A stretch of DNA of 64,000 bases from Rubrivivax sp. (lineage in GTDB: Bacteria; Pseudomonadota; Gammaproteobacteria; Burkholderiales; Burkholderiaceae_C): positions 62,001-126,000 of the forward strand of contig JALHMT010000011.1 in NCBI GenBank assembly GCA_022843905.1, read 5' to 3'. Numbering within the stretch: position 1 is the stretch's first letter; the number at the start of each line of letters is the position of its first letter. Made by a program: the position numbers and the translations under genes. This document shows, one piece after another, positions 51,444 through 60,105 of the stretch. The notes below the pieces were generated by a model. The model ran no database searches and was not told where the DNA came from. It saw only the letters and a program-made list of their open reading frames with translations.

Positions 51444-52436
51444 TCAGTTGGCCACCAGGCCCAGTGACTTGACCAGTGGGCCAAAGCGCTGGAGGTCTTG
51501 CTGGATGAGTTTGTCCAAGTCCGCCGGCCGTACCGGCGTCGGCGCAAGGCCGTAGTCACCCAGCCGCTTCTGCACGTCCGCCTGCTGCAGGGCTTTGTTG
51601 ATCTCAGCGTTCAGGGAAGACACCACATCAGCGGGCGTGGACGCCGGCGCGAAGACGCCGAACCATACCGATACGTCAAGGTCCTCATGGGAATCCTTGA
51701 ACTGGGGCAGAGAGGGGAAGATCTCCTTCGCGGCCGGTCCGCTGGCCGCCAAGGGGAGCACAGTACCTGCCTTGATGTGCGGCATGGCCTCCACCACACC
51801 GCTGATCATGGCATCGACCTCCCCACCGAGAAGGCCTTGGATCGCAGGCGAGGTTCCCTTGTAAGGAATGTGCGTGAGCTGAATGCCCAGCCGGTTGCAT
51901 AGCAACTCCATGAGGATGTGCGTCGGATGGCCGGACCCACCGCTTCCGAAGTTGATCGCCTTTGGCTTCGACTTGGCGAGTTGTACGAAGTCCGCCAGGG
52001 TCTTCACGTTCAACTTCGGGTTGATCACCAAAACCAGCGAAGCCTTGCCGAGCAGTGCTACCGATTTGAAGTCCTTTACCGGGTCATAGGGGAGCTTCGG
52101 ATACACAAAGGGATTGACCACCATGACCGCATCAGGCGCCACGAGCAAGGTGTTGCCATCGCCGCTGGCCTTGGCGACATAGTCCGCCGCGATGGCTCCT
52201 GCGACCCCCGGACGGTTGTCCGCAATGGCGGTTTGGCGCATTGCTTCACCGAGCTTTTGCGCAACCAAACGCGCCAGTACGTCGCCGAGCGCGCCGGGCG
52301 GGCTGCCCACCACAACGCGGTAAGTGCGCGCCGCCTGCGCGACTGCGTGCAGCGGCATCAAGGCTACGGCACTTGCAGCCGCCAGGGTCATAAGGGCAGT
52401 GCGCCGCGTCGGCAGCGGACAGGGGTAGTTCGTCAT
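51444..52436 (-). CDS. Bug/TctC-family periplasmic solute-binding protein
   Basis: This 330-residue periplasmic binding protein of the Bordetella uptake gene family has a twin-arginine-like signal peptide (RRTALMTLAAASAVALMPLHAVAQA). The mature part shows VVVGSPPGALGDVLARLVAQKL, ADNRPGVAGAIAADYVAKA and GSGGSGHPTHILMELL, the carboxylate-binding regions. It probably captures an aromatic or organic acid related to the gentisate operon, whose last gene it is. No TctA or TctB membrane subunits are nearby, as is common for Bug proteins. GGAGA upstream supports ATG 52436. Confidence 0.85.
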   Translation of the reverse strand: MTNYPCPLPTRRTALMTLAAASAVALMPLHAVAQAARTYRVVVGSPPGALGDVLARLVAQKLGEAMRQTAIADNRPGVAGAIAADYVAKASGDGNTLLVAPDAVMVVNPFVYPKLPYDPVKDFKSVALLGKASLVLVINPKLNVKTLADFVQLAKSKPKAINFGSGGSGHPTHILMELLCNRLGIQLTHIPYKGTSPAIQGLLGGEVDAMISGVVEAMPHIKAGTVLPLAASGPAAKEIFPSLPQFKDSHEDLDVSVWFGVFAPASTPADVVSSLNAEINKALQQADVQKRLGDYGLAPTPVRPADLDKLIQQDLQRFGPLVKSLGLVAN

Positions 52437-52470
52437 CGTGTCTCCATTGTGGTGATTGACGGGGTTGCTC

Positions 52471-53154
52471 TTAAGGCCGAGGCACTTCGTCGCCTGGCTG
52501 GCAGGAGTCTTGGGCAAGCATCGTCTGGGCGGTTGCCAACCAGACCTGCATCAGGTGTTCGGCCTCGCCTTCGGGCCCACCGATCAACTGGCGAATGCCG
52601 AAGCCACGCGCAAGCGCGAAGGTCAGGCGCACGACATCGTCAACCGCCCGAGGCGTATGGCCCGCTGCTTGCAGGGCATCGGTCCAGGCTTGTTCCACAG
52701 GCAGCCGGTAGGTGCGCGCCAGCGCCTTGATCCTCGTGCCGAGATCAGAGCTCGGGTCCACCATGAGCAGATCGAGTGACATCACGAAGTCGTCGCCAAG
52801 GAAAAAGTCCTTGCTGTCTTCGATCAGGGCATGAAGCAGTTGTTGAGTCGAGTTCGCGCTGCCAGCGATGCGCTCGAGCGCGCGGTCGTGCGTTTCCCGA
52901 TACACCTCTTCCAGGGCACGGAGCACCAGCGAATCCTTCGTGGGAAAGTGATGCGTGCTGGCGCCCTTGGACAGTCCGGCGAGTTCCGCCACGTCCAGGG
53001 TGCGCAAGCCTACGTAGCGCCGCTTCTTGAGCAGCTCAATCGCCGCTCGAACCAGCTTCTCCTGGGTCAGCTGAGTGCGCTCGAGCTGGGTGCGACGCTG
53101 CGCAGGTGCGCTCTTGACTGCACCGATGGCGTTGGCCTCGGCTTGATCAGGCAT
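52471..53154 (-). CDS. TetR-family transcriptional regulator
   Basis: This 227-residue one-component repressor has the N-terminal helix-turn-helix at about residues 38-80 (GLRTLDVAELAGLSKGASTHHFPTKDSLV). The C-terminal ligand domain is all-helical. It overlaps the end of the hydrolase gene by eight bases and lies within the operon it most likely represses, through the palindrome at 56222-56244. The ATG at 53154 is preferred over the upstream TTG. Confidence 0.85.
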   Translation of the reverse strand: MPDQAEANAIGAVKSAPAQRRTQLERTQLTQEKLVRAAIELLKKRRYVGLRTLDVAELAGLSKGASTHHFPTKDSLVLRALEEVYRETHDRALERIAGSANSTQQLLHALIEDSKDFFLGDDFVMSLDLLMVDPSSDLGTRIKALARTYRLPVEQAWTDALQAAGHTPRAVDDVVRLTFALARGFGIRQLIGGPEGEAEHLMQVWLATAQTMLAQDSCQPGDEVPRP

Positions 53155-54028
53155 GGGCGCTGACAGCAAACGTCATTTCACCCAGGCCCTCACAAGCCAC
53201 GCGCAGTTTGTCCCCGGGGACGACCGGCCCCACGCCTTCCGGTGTCCCCGTCAGGATTACATCGCCCGGGTACAGCGTGTACATCGAAGACGCGATCGCG
53301 ATCAGGTCGGGGATGTCCACTGTCATCGCGCCTGTGGAACTGTGCTGACGGCGTTCGCCGTTGACCCATAGCGACATCGTGAGCCCATGAGGATCCGCAA
53401 TCTCGTCGGCCGTGACCAACCAAGGCCCCAGGACGGTGTAGCTGTCGGCGGATTTGCGGAAGCTGCGGTCTTCCGCGCCCCGGACCGTCATGTCCAGGCC
53501 GATGCAGTAGCCGGCCACATGGGCCATGGCATCGGCCCGCTTGATGCCGTGCCCCTGCTTGCCGATCACCACTGCCAGCTCCACTTCGTGATCGGTCCGG
53601 CGCTCCGGCAGGATGACCTGCACTCCCTGGGCTGCGCCGGCGATTGCCGAGGTCGCTTTGAGGAACAGTCCGTACTTCTCGGTCGGCCGCTCGACACCTT
53701 CCAGGGCCTTGCGATGCACGCCCTGGTCGACGGCTGCGTCCCTTGTGTCGAGTTCCACGTGGTGGCGGTAGTTGGCCGGTGCGGCCATGACTTTGCTGGG
53801 GTTCGAGAGGGGGCTTCCCAAGACCACCTGCGCGAGGGCGGTGCGCTGGGCGCTTTCACGAACGCGCTCGACTGCGGAAATGAGCTGATCGAGATGCAAC
53901 AGCAGCGGGTCGCCCAGCGGCACTGGCCAGCGCACGGGCGGCAAGACTTCAAGCGCTTCGCTCACATCCAGGACCACGTCCCCTTCGACCAGTCCCAGGC
54001 GATCTCCATCGAATCGACACAACTTCAT
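53147..54028 (-). CDS. fumarylacetoacetate hydrolase-family protein (fumarylpyruvate hydrolase-like)
   Basis: This 293-residue FAH-superfamily enzyme has the conserved metal-binding and core segments NYRHHVELD, RTDHEVELAVVIG, GLDMTVRGAEDRS and GTPEGVGPVVPGD. In gentisate catabolism this family hydrolyses fumarylpyruvate, or maleylpyruvate directly, to pyruvate and fumarate or maleate. It starts in an ATGA overlap with the hydroxylase gene. No maleylpyruvate isomerase is present in the window, so direct maleylpyruvate hydrolysis is possible. Confidence 0.8.
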   Translation of the reverse strand: MKLCRFDGDRLGLVEGDVVLDVSEALEVLPPVRWPVPLGDPLLLHLDQLISAVERVRESAQRTALAQVVLGSPLSNPSKVMAAPANYRHHVELDTRDAAVDQGVHRKALEGVERPTEKYGLFLKATSAIAGAAQGVQVILPERRTDHEVELAVVIGKQGHGIKRADAMAHVAGYCIGLDMTVRGAEDRSFRKSADSYTVLGPWLVTADEIADPHGLTMSLWVNGERRQHSSTGAMTVDIPDLIAIASSMYTLYPGDVILTGTPEGVGPVVPGDKLRVACEGLGEMTFAVSAHA

Positions 54029-55221
54029 TTGAGTTCCTCTTCGCCTTTCCACAGCCAGTCCAGGCAGCAGTAAAAGTCTTCGGGGCTGCGCTCGCGCCAC
54101 TGCGCGTTGCGCACTTCAGCTTCGATGCCCTCGGCGTGATAAGTGGACCAGAGCGCGCGCGATTCCAGCACCACCCGTGCCGTTCGAAGAAACCTGCGTC
54201 GTTCGAACTGTGCAAAGGCCTGAACCGGGTCGTCCGGGCGCCTGGCCATGAACCCTGAGAGGATGACGGCGTCTTCGAGCGCCATGCCCGCCCCTTGCGC
54301 GAGCGACTGAAGCGTCGCGTGCGCCGAGTCGCCCAGCAGCGTCATGCGCCCGTCGTGCCAACGGCGCACCGGTTCACGGTCAGCGATCGACCAGCGGCGC
54401 GTCATGTTCAGGACGCTCACCACTTCATGCACCTCCGGTACGGCCTTGCTGATCAGCCCGGAGATGTGTGCGTGATACGCAGGGCTGGACGGTTCAAGGT
54501 CATCAGGCACCTCGAAGACGCCGACGATGTTGATTTCACTGGCGCCGCGCAGCGGGTAATAAATGACGTGGAAGCCCGCACCCGTGAGCATCGTGACTCC
54601 CGGTCTGGCGCGCATGTTCTGGGGCGCCTGGTCTGCCGGGACGATGGAGCGATGGGCGACATAGCCCGTGCTTCGCCAGATATCGTTGGGGTGCAGCTTG
54701 CCTCGCAAACGGGAGCGCAGGCCGTCGGCTGCGATCAGGACGCTCCCGGTGACGGTCCGGCCATCCGCAGCCTGCACCTGGACGACATCGCTGTCTTGCG
54801 AGAACCCCTCGACGGTGATCGACTGGTTCAGGTCGATGTTGGGCAGTTGCCGGGCTGCGCGCAGCAGGATTTCGTGCAGGTCCACACGGTGGATGGCGAT
54901 GTACGGCGCTGGGTATCTCCGCTCGAAAGCGGGACCCTGTAGCGGGATTCGGAAGATGGGTTCGCCGTCGTACGCATCGAGCAGCAGCAACTCGGGTGGC
55001 AGGTACGCCGCCTGCAGGACATCACGGTCGACGCCCAGACGCTTCAAGGCCGGCAGGACATTCGGACCGATCTGCACTCCATAGCCGATCGGGGCGATTT
55101 CAGCCGACTGCTCCAGCAGCCGCACCTGGCGCCCCTGCTGGCCCAGAGCCAAGGCTGTGGCCACGCCGCCTAGACCGCCGCCGGCGACGATGACGGGCAA
55201 TTCATCCTTCAGTGAACTCAT
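54025..55221 (-). CDS. FAD-dependent monooxygenase, probably 3-hydroxybenzoate 6-hydroxylase
   Basis: This 398-residue class A flavoprotein hydroxylase has the Rossmann motif GGGLGG at 14-19, the DG motif LIAADGLRSRLR near 165 and the GD motif LLGDSAHATLQ near 295. Its length matches 3-hydroxybenzoate 6-hydroxylases, which use NADH and O2 to form gentisate. Position next to a gentisate dioxygenase-like gene makes this the most likely reaction. Salicylate hydroxylase is an alternative. It lies 15 bases after the dioxygenase gene. Confidence 0.8.
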   Translation of the reverse strand: MSSLKDELPVIVAGGGLGGVATALALGQQGRQVRLLEQSAEIAPIGYGVQIGPNVLPALKRLGVDRDVLQAAYLPPELLLLDAYDGEPIFRIPLQGPAFERRYPAPYIAIHRVDLHEILLRAARQLPNIDLNQSITVEGFSQDSDVVQVQAADGRTVTGSVLIAADGLRSRLRGKLHPNDIWRSTGYVAHRSIVPADQAPQNMRARPGVTMLTGAGFHVIYYPLRGASEINIVGVFEVPDDLEPSSPAYHAHISGLISKAVPEVHEVVSVLNMTRRWSIADREPVRRWHDGRMTLLGDSAHATLQSLAQGAGMALEDAVILSGFMARRPDDPVQAFAQFERRRFLRTARVVLESRALWSTYHAEGIEAEVRNAQWRERSPEDFYCCLDWLWKGEEELK

Positions 55222-55236
55222 GGCGATGAGCGCCTT

Positions 55237-56205
55237 TCAGGCGGCTTCGAGTTGATGGAAGCCGCAATACTTCATCAGGCCTTCGTCGCTGAGGGCGACC
55301 AACATGGCGTCGTCTTGGACGTGGTGCGTAACGCGGGAGGCGAGCGGCGCGACGAACACATCGCCGAAGTTCCAGTCGAACCGGGCGTCATCCACCGTGG
55401 TGGTGCCCGCGCCGCCGAGCACCACGAAGATCTGGTTGGCGTGCTGGCGGTAAGGGCGGTTGCGCCATCCGGACTTCCATTGATGCGCTTTGATGGTGAT
55501 GGTGCGCATTTCCGGGCTGCTGAAGTCGACGGTGCGCCCGAAGAAGTCGTCGCCCTCAGCCGCGTCGGTAAGCCGCTGGATTACGGTCGCCTGCGGAATC
55601 CGCATTGGCGAATCAGGGGCATCGGTGACGTCGGCCTCCCAGTGCTCGGGGTGGTCCTGCGCTGTCATCGGCTCCAGGAGGTGGACAAGGGGCAGGTCGA
55701 GGCAATCGAACCAGTAGGCCTGCTCCACGCCCTCATGGCCGTGACCGTGCCAACACCCACCCGGGGTAAGGACGATGTCGCCCGTCTCCATGGGATGTCG
55801 GCGACCGTTCACGATGGAGTAGGAACCCCGGGCCTCCAGGATGATGCGCAGCGCATGGGAGGAATGGCGATGCGATCTCGCCCTCTCGCCGGGAAGGATC
55901 GACTGGTACGCACCCACCAGCGTGTTGGTGGTGGCAAAGTCGTTGCGGGCGATGGGGTTGCGCAGCACGAAGTTGCGACGCTCGGCCAAGTCCGTGCCGA
56001 TCACGCGGCCGGCGGCCACAAGCGCGGGACGGATGTCCGAAAACCGCCAGTGTGCGGGCTGGAATGTCGACTTCGCACTGGGCCACATCAGTGGGTTCTG
56101 CCTGGGCACCCAGCCGGGGGTGCAGTGCTGCGCAGCGATGGCTCGGATCAGTTCATCGACATCTTTGATCGAGCCGAAAGGCGCACCGGCGGAAGTTGTA
56201 GTCAT
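55237..56205 (-). CDS. bicupin dioxygenase, probably gentisate 1,2-dioxygenase
   Basis: This 322-residue bicupin has a first cupin with the His-rich metal site in RSHRHSSHALRIILEARG and HGHGHEG. The second cupin is degenerate (YRQHANQIFVVLGGAGTTTVDD). The layout and length fit Fe(II) gentisate 1,2-dioxygenases (about 340-350 residues) or close salicylate/hydroxynaphthoate relatives. It is the first gene of the operon, directly behind a palindromic operator. It would open the ring of gentisate to maleylpyruvate. Confidence 0.78.
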   Translation of the reverse strand: MTTTSAGAPFGSIKDVDELIRAIAAQHCTPGWVPRQNPLMWPSAKSTFQPAHWRFSDIRPALVAAGRVIGTDLAERRNFVLRNPIARNDFATTNTLVGAYQSILPGERARSHRHSSHALRIILEARGSYSIVNGRRHPMETGDIVLTPGGCWHGHGHEGVEQAYWFDCLDLPLVHLLEPMTAQDHPEHWEADVTDAPDSPMRIPQATVIQRLTDAAEGDDFFGRTVDFSSPEMRTITIKAHQWKSGWRNRPYRQHANQIFVVLGGAGTTTVDDARFDWNFGDVFVAPLASRVTHHVQDDAMLVALSDEGLMKYCGFHQLEAA

Positions 56206-56221
56206 GTCTCACCACGCTTTT

Positions 56222-56244
56222 ATAAACCGACCGGACGGTTTGTA
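56222..56244 (-). promoter_or_regulatory. palindromic operator, likely TetR site
   Basis: AAACCG (56224-56229) and CGGTTT (56236-56241) form a perfect inverted repeat with a six-base centre inside an AT-flanked stretch. It lies 17-20 bases before the dioxygenase ATG. Such sites are typical for TetR-family repressors, and one is encoded in the same operon. Confidence 0.65.
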
Positions 56245-56571
56245 TCATCTAAGGTTCTGAGAAGCAGCAGGGACTTCCCTATTCCTCTGTGTTCGAGTTT
56301 TCCACCCGGGATAAGGGCTGCCCGGCTGCGGTGCGGAGTTCGGAACTGACAGTGGTTGCGCTTGGCAGCAGTCAGTTCAGGCAGTTTGCGCGGGCCGAGC
56401 CCAGTCACGACGGGCAGCTGCCGAAGCCGACCGACTGCACCCGGTCTTGAGCGGGTGCTCGCGCAGCGACGGCCACGGTCAGCTGATGGCCGAGTGGAGC
56501 CGACCGGTTTTCGCCGACGAACGGCCGGTCTACATCAGGTCGCCGACTTTCTCATTCCGACTGCGGCGCCG
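56245..56571. other. intergenic region between the gentisate operon and the RES toxin gene
   Basis: I find no supported gene in this region. It must contain the promoter side of the gentisate operon. I see no transposon end or attachment site. Confidence 0.4.
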
Positions 56572-57171
56572 TCAGACCGCGGTGACGTTGAACCGATCGC
56601 AGAGGTCATTGACCTGCCGCGCCTTGAGCTTCTCGGCTCGCAGCTTGTGCAGCCCGCTGCGCTCGAAGATGGCGTAGGCGAACCCCTTGTTCATCTGCCG
56701 CGACACGTACCGGATTCCATCCCAGCGCGGACTCGCACCGTGGATCGCTCGCGCCCAGGCCTGGCTCGCCGTGTAGTCGGCGGATGCACTGATGTCGTTG
56801 TTCAGTCCCAGGGCCTTGAGCGCCGCCCCGGTCAGGTCAGCCAATGCAAGCAACTTGCGCCGCTCACAGGCAAACCGCACGACCGAGCGCTCGGTCAGTT
56901 CTGCGGCCGGCACCTCGTAGCTGCCTCTGACGAACCGCCCGCACTCATGGATCACGCTTTCCGCAAAAGCTACCTCGATGGTGCTGGCGGTGTAGCAGGT
57001 GCCGAACGGGCCGGCACCGCCAGGATCTGGATCGTCAAAGCGGTAGACGCCGGCCGACCAGTACGGCTCGGTAGCTGGATGCCGGCTCAAGCGCACGAGG
57101 GACGCGACTTCGATCCTGGTCGGTCGAAGCAGATCCTCGAAGGAACCGGGATCAGGCAGCCGCAGCGACAC
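56572..57171 (-). CDS. RES-domain toxin
   Basis: This 199-residue RES-family toxin would deplete NAD+ as characterised RES toxins do. Landmarks are the early Arg in VASLVRLSRHP, the Tyr/Trp-rich EPYWSAGVYRFDD, the GTCYTASTIEVAFAESV segment with the conserved Glu, and a late GIRYVSRQ Ser region. It starts at GTG 57171, overlapping the upstream gene by 20 bases. GAGG lies at good spacing. This is classical coupling with an antitoxin. Confidence 0.8.
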   Translation of the reverse strand: MSLRLPDPGSFEDLLRPTRIEVASLVRLSRHPATEPYWSAGVYRFDDPDPGGAGPFGTCYTASTIEVAFAESVIHECGRFVRGSYEVPAAELTERSVVRFACERRKLLALADLTGAALKALGLNNDISASADYTASQAWARAIHGASPRWDGIRYVSRQMNKGFAYAIFERSGLHKLRAEKLKARQVNDLCDRFNVTAV

Positions 57172-57766
57172 GCGAAGCGCCTCGCTCGCGCGCCCATGCC
57201 GCGGCCAGGCGCTCCACCTTGGCCAAGGCAGTCCCCGCCTCCAACGCGGCGGCAACGCTCTTTCCAGCGAGTGCGCCGTGTTCGCGCAGCCAGAACATCA
57301 GTTTCTCGCTAGCGCCGAGGTCGCCGAGCGCGCGGCAGATGGCTGCCACAGACTCGCGGTCCATCCCGAGGAATGCCTGCGGGTAGAACAGCCGATTGCC
57401 GACCTTCACCGCGAAGATTTCGCCCCGGTCTGCGGCCGGCGCCAAAGCCTGACGGGTGAGTCCCCAGGCTTGCGCGAGTTGCTCACCGGGTACGACGAGG
57501 CCATCCTTGACCCACCGGACACGCGCAGCCTCGCCGCGCGCGGTGGCGCCCGCCAAGCCGCCAGTGGCCTGAGCATGCAGGGTATCCGCGGCGGGGGCGT
57601 CGGCATGCGCCCCCCGGGTTCGGACGCCTCGTGTCCTTGGCAGTTGCAGCCCTTGCTTGCTGACCGCAGAGCGAAGAGTGCTGAGGTCTTCGCTGAGGCG
57701 CCCGACGGTGGCCTCGAGCTGCGCGATGCGGCGGAGCAGGACTGGAGTGCTGAGATCGGTGCTCAT
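57152..57766 (-). CDS. putative antitoxin of the RES toxin
   Basis: This 204-residue protein starts with a coiled-coil segment (LLRRIAQLEATVGRLSEDLSTLRSAV). A Pro/Ala linker follows, then a DNA-binding-like part (GEQLAQAWGLTRQALAPAADRGEIFAVKVGNRLFYPQAF). The C-terminal helical region is SEKLMFWLREHGAL and onward. It precedes and overlaps the RES toxin gene, so the antitoxin role is inferred from context. It does not obviously belong to the common Xre/MbcA antitoxins. Confidence 0.65.
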   Translation of the reverse strand: MSTDLSTPVLLRRIAQLEATVGRLSEDLSTLRSAVSKQGLQLPRTRGVRTRGAHADAPAADTLHAQATGGLAGATARGEAARVRWVKDGLVVPGEQLAQAWGLTRQALAPAADRGEIFAVKVGNRLFYPQAFLGMDRESVAAICRALGDLGASEKLMFWLREHGALAGKSVAAALEAGTALAKVERLAAAWARERGASRVAAAA

Positions 57767-57941
57767 AGGCGAATTCTAAGCAAAGCCGGACAACAAAGCA
57801 AATGCGGCAAACGTAGAAAGCCGGAAACGTTGAGAGGCGACGGGCGCGGTGACTCCCCCGCTCGTGCAGCGGCAGACCAAGGGCGAGCCAAGCCCGAACC
57901 CGGAGGTGTCAGTCTGAAACGAGAGGCCTCTTGTCGTGGCT

Positions 57942-57967
57942 ATTCCGATAACTATCCTTATCGCAAT
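57942..57967. other. recombination core-like palindrome
   Basis: ATTCCGATAA and TTATCGCAAT are inverted arms, matching at nine of ten positions, around a six-base spacer (CTATCC). This is the geometry of tyrosine-recombinase crossover cores. The site lies 30 bases before the recombinase start. Confidence 0.6.
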
Positions 57968-57996
57968 AGCTGGTTCGTTGTGTCAAACTCTCCGCC

Positions 57997-59706
57997 ATGA
58001 AAAGTTCGAGGCCGTCCCAGCCCCTGTCGGAGACTACCGGTCCCGCGGGCCTTCCTGATGCCGCCTCGCTCGCCGCGCTGCGCGCCTGGTACGAGGGCGT
58101 GCCCGCCAGCGAGGCGGTGGCGCGCTACCTGGGCCTGAACAAGACCGCAGGCCAGTCCTCGCGCGGGATGCTGGGCGCCATCCGGCGCCAACTGTGCGTC
58201 TTCGCCCGGTCCCGGCATCGGACTGACTTGGCGAAGCTGTTGGCGCATCCCGGAGGAGAACGCATCCGGCACGCCCGTGCGGTGGTCCACGCGATCGATG
58301 TCTTGCGCTCCGCGGTGGCTCCAAGTCCGTTGATCGGCGACGACGTGGGGCTGTGGCTGCCACCCCGCGTGGTGGGCGCGCTTCGTTCCCACGGCATCCA
58401 CACCTTGGCGGCTTTGACGGTCCGGATTCCCCGGCGCCGCCGGTGGTGGGTGGCGGTCAAGGGGCTGGGCGCCACAGGCGCCCGCCAGGTCGAAGCCTTC
58501 TTTGCGGAACACCCCGATCTGACCGAGAGGGCGCGGGCATTGATCGTCACCAGGCCGCCGCCGGACGTGTCGACCTGGGAGCAATTGGTCGTTCCGGAAC
58601 AGGTCGATGGCTCGCAGGGGGCGTTTCGGGCGCCGAAAGGGACGAGCACCCTGGCCGCGTCGAACGACTACGAGGCGGTCCAGGCCTGGTTGCAATTGCA
58701 CGAGTCGCCGTCCACTCAGCGCACCTACCGCAAGGAGGCGGAGCGTCTGATGCTGTGGGCCATCCTTGAGCGCGGGCGGGCCTTGTCCTCGCTGACGACC
58801 GAGGACGCCACCGCTTATCGCGCCTTCCTGAGGCGGCCGACGCCCAGGGAGCGTTGGGTGGGCCCGGCCCGACCCCGTGGTTCCGCCGATTGGCGACCCT
58901 TTGCGGGTGCGTTGGCCCCGAAGTCAGTGGCGCATGCCTTGTCGGTGCTGGGCGCCTTGTTCCGGTGGTTGATCGAACAGCGCTACGTGCTGGCAAATCC
59001 GTTTGCCGGGATCAAGGTGCGGGGCGCCACCCGGTCCACACCGCTCGATGCCACAAGGGTGTTCTCCGAGGCGGAGTGGTCACTGGTGCGGACCATCGCC
59101 GACGGTCTGGAGTGGTCTTACGGGTGGCAAGCGCCAGCGGCACAACGCTTGCGGTTCGTGCTGGATTTTTCCTATGCCACCGGACTGCGGGCCGGCGAGC
59201 TGGTCGGCGCGACCCTGGGTGCAGTGGAAACCGACACCCACGGCGACCACTGGCTGCACTTAGTCGGCAAGGGCAGCAAGCCCGGCAAGGTGGCCTTGCC
59301 GCCATTGGCGCGTGGGGCGCTGGACCGGTACCTGGTCCAGCGTGGAATGCCGACGACACGCGTGCACTGGGATCCGACCACGCCGATCATCGCGCAGCTG
59401 TCGCAGGACCGGGGCGGTGCCATCACCGGAACAAGGCTGTGGGCTGTGATGCACCGGTTCTTCGAGACGGCGGCCGATCTGGTCGATGAGCAAAGTCCGA
59501 CCCTCGCCGAGAAACTGCGCCGGGCGAGCCCGCACTGGATGCGCCACACCCATGCCACCCATGCGCTCGCCCACGGTGCCGAACTCACCACCGTCCGTGA
59601 CAACTTGCGGCATGCGTCCATCTCGACGACGTCGGTCTACCTGCATGGCGATGATGCCAAGCGGGCCTCGCAACTAGGATCCGCTTTTGCAGTGCCTCGT
59701 GGCTGA
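57997..59706 (+). CDS. tyrosine recombinase/integrase with N-terminal DUF3701-type region
   Basis: This 569-residue site-specific recombinase is larger than typical integrases because of a roughly 200-residue N-terminal region of the DUF3701 type (LAALRAWYEGVPASEAVARYLG). A SAM-like core-binding domain follows. Catalytic residues are R398 in ATGLRAGEL, a Lys near 428 in GKGSKPGK, H513-x-x-R516 in HWMRHTH, a second His in LRHASIS and Y548 in SVYLHGDD. It is probably active, because all catalytic residues are present. Nearby Tn3-type debris suggests it serves as cointegrate resolvase or integrase of that element. Confidence 0.88.
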   Translation: MKSSRPSQPLSETTGPAGLPDAASLAALRAWYEGVPASEAVARYLGLNKTAGQSSRGMLGAIRRQLCVFARSRHRTDLAKLLAHPGGERIRHARAVVHAIDVLRSAVAPSPLIGDDVGLWLPPRVVGALRSHGIHTLAALTVRIPRRRRWWVAVKGLGATGARQVEAFFAEHPDLTERARALIVTRPPPDVSTWEQLVVPEQVDGSQGAFRAPKGTSTLAASNDYEAVQAWLQLHESPSTQRTYRKEAERLMLWAILERGRALSSLTTEDATAYRAFLRRPTPRERWVGPARPRGSADWRPFAGALAPKSVAHALSVLGALFRWLIEQRYVLANPFAGIKVRGATRSTPLDATRVFSEAEWSLVRTIADGLEWSYGWQAPAAQRLRFVLDFSYATGLRAGELVGATLGAVETDTHGDHWLHLVGKGSKPGKVALPPLARGALDRYLVQRGMPTTRVHWDPTTPIIAQLSQDRGGAITGTRLWAVMHRFFETAADLVDEQSPTLAEKLRRASPHWMRHTHATHALAHGAELTTVRDNLRHASISTTSVYLHGDDAKRASQLGSAFAVPRG

Positions 59707-59800
59707 GCACGGGCCGGAGTCAGCAGCGACCAGGGTTTACCCGAAGGTCAAACCGCTACGATTTGCACCGAAACCGAGATCACCCCTGGATCGCTGGTCG

Positions 59801-59926
59801 AACCGCCGCCAGGTCATTCCACCGGAACTGATCGGGAAGATTGCGCCCACCAGGCTGGAGAGCATCAACTTGCGGGGTGTGTTTCGCTTCCCGGTTGACC
59901 GCTATGCTGACCAAATCCTGCCTTCG
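59801..59926 (+). pseudogene. C-terminal remnant of a Tn3-family transposase
   Basis: About 42 residues (NRRQVIPPELIGKIAP, then INLRGVFRFPVDRYADQILPS) align with the extreme C-terminus of Tn3 transposases. The intact copy ends INFRGTFRFNIERYAD. The remainder of the gene is missing. It lies 140 bases from a Tn3-type terminal repeat, the normal distance for the end of tnpA. Confidence 0.75.
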
Positions 59927-60067
59927 CGGCCAAATGCATCGATAACTGGCACCAATGGATGAAACCGACCACGGTTTGACGCCACGAATCGCAGATTTGA
60001 AAGTGAACAGGAAAGTCAATGAAATCAACGATCTACCAACACCACCTCCGCGCCAGTGCTAGCTTTT

Positions 60068-60105
60068 CGTACCGTCACTTATTGCACTGAAAACGAGGAG
60101 ACCCC
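60068..60105 (-). repeat. Tn3-family right terminal inverted repeat
   Basis: On the minus strand the 38 bases start GGGGTCTCCTCG and contain GCAATAAG and GACGGTACG, resembling Tn3-family ends. The outer end (60105) abuts the truncated hydratase gene, and the first bases supply its last codons. Confidence 0.7.

Noticed and set aside
59936..59950. CGATAACT near the Tn3 remnant as a second recombination core
   Set aside because: Only one eight-base half resembles the core at 57942. The second arm is absent, so chance is likely.
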